Assembly (NCBI GenBank): GCA_039198835.1 | Contig: JBCCTH010000117.1 | Span: forward strand, 1-8,805 | Length of the DNA stretch: 8,805 nucleotides | From: Shimia_B sp039198835 | Lineage (GTDB): Bacteria; Pseudomonadota; Alphaproteobacteria; Rhodobacterales; Rhodobacteraceae | Direction of reading: 5' to 3' | Shown here: piece after piece, positions 6,575 to 8,805 of the stretch | Numbering within the stretch: the stretch's first letter is position 1 | Layout of the letters: each line of letters opens with the position of its first letter | Program-made: the position numbers and the translations under genes | Notes under the pieces: generated by a model | What the model was told of the DNA's origin: nothing | Seen by the model: only the letters and a program-made list of their open reading frames with translations | Databases searched by the model: none

Positions 6575-7114
6575 ATGAAACTCACCCGTCGTGAACAGCT
6601 GGCCCTCATGGGCGGCGCACTCACCGCTGCTGCGGTTCCCGCGATCCTGTCCGCTGAAGAAACCGCCGAAACAGACGGCGAGATGATGGCGGAGGGCCCT
6701 GTGACCCACGAGGTTCAGATGCTTAATGCTGACCCTGAGAACGCGCGCGAGCGGCAGATTTATCTGCCCGCCGTTGTCCGCGCGATGCCCGGCGATACGA
6801 TCAAGTTCATCTCTGTTGATCGCGGCCATAACGCTCAATCGAACGAAGATTGGAGCCCGGCAGGCGGCACGGAATGGAAATCGAAGATCAATGATGACTT
6901 CGAGGTCACCATCGACGTGGAAGGCGCTTACATGTATGAGTGTCAGCCCCACGCCTCGGCGGGCATGATTGGCCTGATCCTCGTCGGCGATGTCTCCGGT
7001 AATTACGAGGACCTCAAGGGCGAGCGTTTCCGCGGCAAGGCGCGCCAGCGCGCTGAGCAATATTTCGAGATCGCCGATGAAATGCTCGCGACGGAGGAAG
7101 CGAACGCTTCCTAA
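6575..7114 (+). CDS. Pseudoazurin, periplasmic type-1 blue copper protein with Tat-like signal
   Basis: This encodes 179 residues. Residues 1-27 form a signal peptide whose TRREQLALMGG matches the twin-arginine pattern, with a likely cut near SA-EE (27/28). The cupredoxin domain runs from about 45 to 140. Copper ligands are His85 (GHNAQS), Cys123, His126 and Met131 (CQPHASAGM). Their spacing (38, 3 and 5 residues) equals that of pseudoazurin His40/Cys78/His81/Met86, which separates it from amicyanin and plastocyanin. VDRGHN, WKSKIND and GAYMYEC also match the family. The C-terminal tail (about 140-175) is likely the two helices typical of pseudoazurin. Pseudoazurins shuttle electrons in the periplasm, best known as donors to copper nitrite reductase. 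Here the gene lies 86 bases after hemA, with a terminator behind it, so its role may be linked to photosynthetic electron transfer (inference). The mature protein is strongly acidic, about 31 Asp/Glu against 13 Lys/Arg. Confidence 0.9.
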   Translation: MKLTRREQLALMGGALTAAAVPAILSAEETAETDGEMMAEGPVTHEVQMLNADPENARERQIYLPAVVRAMPGDTIKFISVDRGHNAQSNEDWSPAGGTEWKSKINDDFEVTIDVEGAYMYECQPHASAGMIGLILVGDVSGNYEDLKGERFRGKARQRAEQYFEIADEMLATEEANAS

Positions 7115-7142
7115 AACGCGATCCGGTCTGAGAAGAAAGAAG

Positions 7143-7166
7143 AGGGGGCGAATGCCCCCTTTTTTT
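7143..7166 (+). terminator. Intrinsic terminator after the pseudoazurin gene
   Basis: A perfect stem GGGGGC (7144-7149) and GCCCCC (7154-7159), extended by one A-T pair, encloses the loop GAAT and is followed directly by seven T (7160-7166). It begins 29 bases after the pseudoazurin stop codon and closes the + strand unit. On the opposite strand a pyrimidine-rich stretch follows the stem, so it may also slow transcripts of the convergent gene. Confidence 0.93.
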
Positions 7167-7234
7167 ATCGGAAATTTCGGTTCGGCGAGAAGCCGGGGCA
7201 GTTTACAGGCCGCGCGCCGCTTCTACTCCTGCGC

Positions 7235-7840
7235 CTACCAGAACCGCCACAATTCCCAGCGCGTTACCGGATCAAGCTGCAAGGGCTGGCCCTCGGCGAG
7301 GGCGACAGTCTCTTCGTGGATTTTCCGACCGTTGACGAATTCAGTCACTTCGATGTCGAGCGCAGCGGGAAAGGCAAGCTCAAGCGCGCCGTAGCCCGCC
7401 ACATCCCAAGCGATGAAGCCTGCATAGGTCGATAAGACATCAAGTCCAAAGCGGGCATCGGGGTCTGTGACATTGCACACGGCCATCGCGATCCAGCCGT
7501 CGATGGGATCATTGAAATCCACCGGGATCGAATCCGGATGGACCATCATCGACATCGCCTCGACCAGCGGGGCCTCACCGGCAACGCGGGTTTCGACGGC
7601 GGCCCAAAGCGCGTCTCCGTGATCGGCGGTGCCATCACGAAACGGGCCGATATCGACGCGACCGTCGCTCTCAAGAAAGCCTTCGGGAAAAGGGGCAAAG
7701 AGATCTTCCGTGCGCTCAGTGGGGAGTTTTACAAAGATCTCAACGCCCCGCTCAGAGCGATCCACAATGAGCGCGACATCGGCCGCATTGGCCGGTGCCA
7801 GGGGGGCCAGAAAAAGAAGAAGAGAAAGCCAACCGCGCAT
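7235..7840 (-). CDS. Secreted protein of unknown function
   Basis: I do not recognise this family. The gene encodes 201 residues on the - strand, convergent with the pseudoazurin gene. Residues 1-20 are a clear Sec signal peptide: MRGW, a hydrophobic LSLLLFLAPLAP core, then ANA-A, so the protein should be periplasmic. The mature part is acidic and looks like a folded, beta-rich domain with regular hydrophobic spacing (VALIVDRSERGVEIFVKLP at 22-40, GWIAMAVCNVTDPDARFGL at 115-133, ALELAFPAALDIEVTEFVNG at 152-171). It ends in a Trp-rich WELWRFW. It has one cysteine (122), so no intramolecular disulfide is possible. There is no lipobox, no haem CxxCH and no transmembrane helix after the signal. 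The start ATG (complement of 7838-7840) has only a weak ribosome site. The signal peptide and protein-like composition support it over the overlapping + strand frames, which lack both. It may end a separate unit unrelated to photosynthesis. Confidence 0.75.
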   Translation of the reverse strand: MRGWLSLLLFLAPLAPANAADVALIVDRSERGVEIFVKLPTERTEDLFAPFPEGFLESDGRVDIGPFRDGTADHGDALWAAVETRVAGEAPLVEAMSMMVHPDSIPVDFNDPIDGWIAMAVCNVTDPDARFGLDVLSTYAGFIAWDVAGYGALELAFPAALDIEVTEFVNGRKIHEETVALAEGQPLQLDPVTRWELWRFW

Positions 7841-8110
7841 GGGGCTCTATCTAAGCGCTTCTCGCACGCAAGCAATGCATGGGGGCTTGGGGCAACGTGA
7901 AGGTGATCTTGCGCGCTGTCCGTTTTGCCGCCTGATAGCGATTGCTGCTTTGCCGCGCCTGGCATAAGAGCGCGAGAGACGACGAGGTAGGACCTGCCCG
8001 AACGGAGGGCCCTGAAAGCTGACCCAGATCGGGGGCGGCAAGGGTCGCGTCAGATGCGTCCCGAATGAGGCGGGCCTCCTTTTCTTCCGGGTTCATTGAG
8101 AGGCGTTTTC
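7841..8110. other. Intergenic region between divergent genes, no convincing gene
   Basis: This 270-base gap separates the start of the - strand secreted-protein gene from the start of cobH, so it must hold the promoters of both. I find no convincing -35/-10 pair, no tRNA and no complete riboswitch. A GACCTGCC string (7991-7998) resembles the 3' half of a B12 box but lacks the rest of that structure. A direct repeat GCGTC-AGAT-GCGTC lies at about 8048-8061. Short open frames on both strands here show no ribosome site or recognisable protein pattern. Confidence 0.5.
8098..8103 (+). promoter_or_regulatory. Ribosome binding site that sets the cobH start
   Basis: GAGAGG lies 7 bases before the ATG at 8111. 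It supports that start over the in-frame TTG at 8096, whose extra residues are not family-like. Confidence 0.7.
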
Positions 8111-8749
8111 ATGCGGCCCTATGAGCGCGATCCGGCGGCCATCTATGAAAAGAGCTTTGAAACAGTCCGCGCCGAGGCGCGGCTTGATCGCTTTCCCGAA
8201 CCTCTCAAACCCATGGTTTTGCGGCTCATTCATGCCTGCGGGATGGTCGATGTGGCCGATAGGGTCGCGTTTTCCGCGCGCGCCATGGAAGCGGGCCAGA
8301 TGGCGCTTCAGACCGGGGCGCCCATCTTGTGCGATTGCGAGATGGTCCGCGCCGGTATCATTCAGCGCGTTTTGCCATGCGATAATGAAGTTATTGTGAC
8401 CCTCAATCGCCCTGAAGTTCCCGAGCGGGCGCGCGAGATGGCAACAACGCGGAGCGCCGCGGGCGTCGATCTATGGCGCGATCATTTGGAGGGCGCGGTC
8501 GTCGCGATCGGCAATGCGCCCACCGCGCTCTTCCGGCTCCTTGAACTGCTTGATGAAGGCGCGCCGCGCCCTGCTGTCATCCTGGGGTTTCCTGTGGGTT
8601 TTGTGGGCGCGGCTGAAAGCAAGGCCGAGCTTTCCGGCAATCCACGCGAATGCGAGTTCGTGACGCTGCGCGGGCGCAGGGGCGGGTCGGCCATGGCTTC
8701 GGCTGCGGTGAATGCGTTGGCGGCGGGTTTGGGAGGGGGCGTCAAATGA
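8111..8749 (+). CDS. cobH: Precorrin-8X methylmutase (cobalamin biosynthesis)
   Basis: This encodes 212 residues, matching the roughly 210-residue CobH of Pseudomonas denitrificans. It moves the C-11 methyl group of precorrin-8X to C-12, giving hydrogenobyrinic acid, in the aerobic (late cobalt insertion) B12 pathway. His41 in LIHACGM is the proposed catalytic histidine, and Arg114 in TTRSAA corresponds to a conserved active-site arginine. Family blocks seen in order are AIYEKSFETVRAEA (10-23), GAPILCDCEMV (69-79), NEVIVTL (92-98), VVAIGNAPTALFRLLELL (130-147), GFPVGFVGAAESK (159-171) and RGRRGGSAMA (187-196). CobH and the anaerobic CbiC are close homologues, and the aerobic lifestyle favours CobH. 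It is transcribed away from the secreted-protein gene and is probably the first gene of a cob operon continuing past the window edge. Its stop overlaps an ATG (8746), but that frame closes after 17 codons. Confidence 0.95.
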   Translation: MRPYERDPAAIYEKSFETVRAEARLDRFPEPLKPMVLRLIHACGMVDVADRVAFSARAMEAGQMALQTGAPILCDCEMVRAGIIQRVLPCDNEVIVTLNRPEVPERAREMATTRSAAGVDLWRDHLEGAVVAIGNAPTALFRLLELLDEGAPRPAVILGFPVGFVGAAESKAELSGNPRECEFVTLRGRRGGSAMASAAVNALAAGLGGGVK

Positions 8750-8795
8750 TCCGGCTGAGATACAAGGCGCGCGCGAACACCCGAGGCCAAGACCA

Positions 8796-8805
8796 ATGAG
8801 CGCGC
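8796..8805 (+). CDS. Possible start of the next gene (3' truncated by window edge)
   Basis: An ATG at 8796 starts a frame reading Met-Ser-Ala to the window edge. A GAGG (8783-8786) precedes it by 9 bases, 46 bases after the cobH stop. Only three codons are visible, so no product can be named; another cobalamin gene would be expected from context. Confidence 0.35.

Noticed and set aside
7538..7967. Two overlapping + strand frames opposite the secreted-protein gene
   Set aside because: They are rich in Arg and Ser with no domain pattern, and the opposite strand has a signal peptide and ordered hydrophobic pattern.
7985..8060. Possible cobalamin riboswitch before cobH (GACCTGCC at 7991-7998)
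   Set aside because: Only the 3' half of a B12 box matches. The GCCACTG and GGGAAGG core elements expected upstream of it are absent.
7851..8096. 81-codon - strand frame in the gap before cobH
   Set aside because: It has no ribosome site or family pattern, and overlaps the start region of cobH and the upstream region of the secreted-protein gene.
8746..8799. 17-codon frame overlapping the cobH stop by ATGA
   Set aside because: It is too short to support as a gene; the overlap with the cobH stop is easily chance, and a better spaced ATG follows at 8796.

Overview
The window is the downstream end of a purple-bacterial photosynthesis gene cluster. It is G+C-rich, tightly packed and mostly on the + strand. 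The gene order lhaA - puhA - puhB - puhC - bciE - acsF - puhE - hemA, and the protein sequences, point to an aerobic anoxygenic phototroph in the Rhodobacteraceae (Roseobacter-type Alphaproteobacteria). The O2-dependent cyclase genes acsF and bciE inside the puh operon fit an organism that makes bacteriochlorophyll in air.

Positions 1-2838 carry reaction-centre and light-harvesting assembly functions: the C-terminal half of LhaA (PucC-family transporter-like assembly factor), the reaction-centre H subunit PuhA, and the assembly factors PuhB and PuhC. A strong stem-loop spans the puhA stop codon and may set the relative mRNA level of puhA and its downstream genes. Positions 2874-4333 hold the aerobic cyclase module, BciE and the di-iron enzyme AcsF, joined by an ATGA overlap. 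A G/C-rich intergenic element of a kind common in Rhodobacteraceae separates acsF from puhE (multi-pass membrane protein, DUF3623). hemA (5-aminolevulinate synthase) follows puhE after 3 bases and provides the first committed tetrapyrrole precursor.

Positions 6575-7114 encode a Tat-type exported pseudoazurin, a type-1 copper electron carrier. It sits where related clusters, as I recall them, carry a soluble c-type cytochrome gene (cycA). A clear intrinsic terminator ends this transcription unit. Beyond it is a convergent gene on the - strand for a secreted protein of unknown function (7235-7840), then about 270 bases without a convincing gene. The cobalamin gene cobH (precorrin-8X methylmutase, 8111-8749) follows on the + strand, and the last 10 bases may begin another gene.

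Most of the window is a known system. The parts most worth a second look are the pseudoazurin in the carrier slot with its unusually acidic surface, the puhA 3' stem-loop, the repeat element that invites a wrong puhE start, and the unidentified secreted protein.
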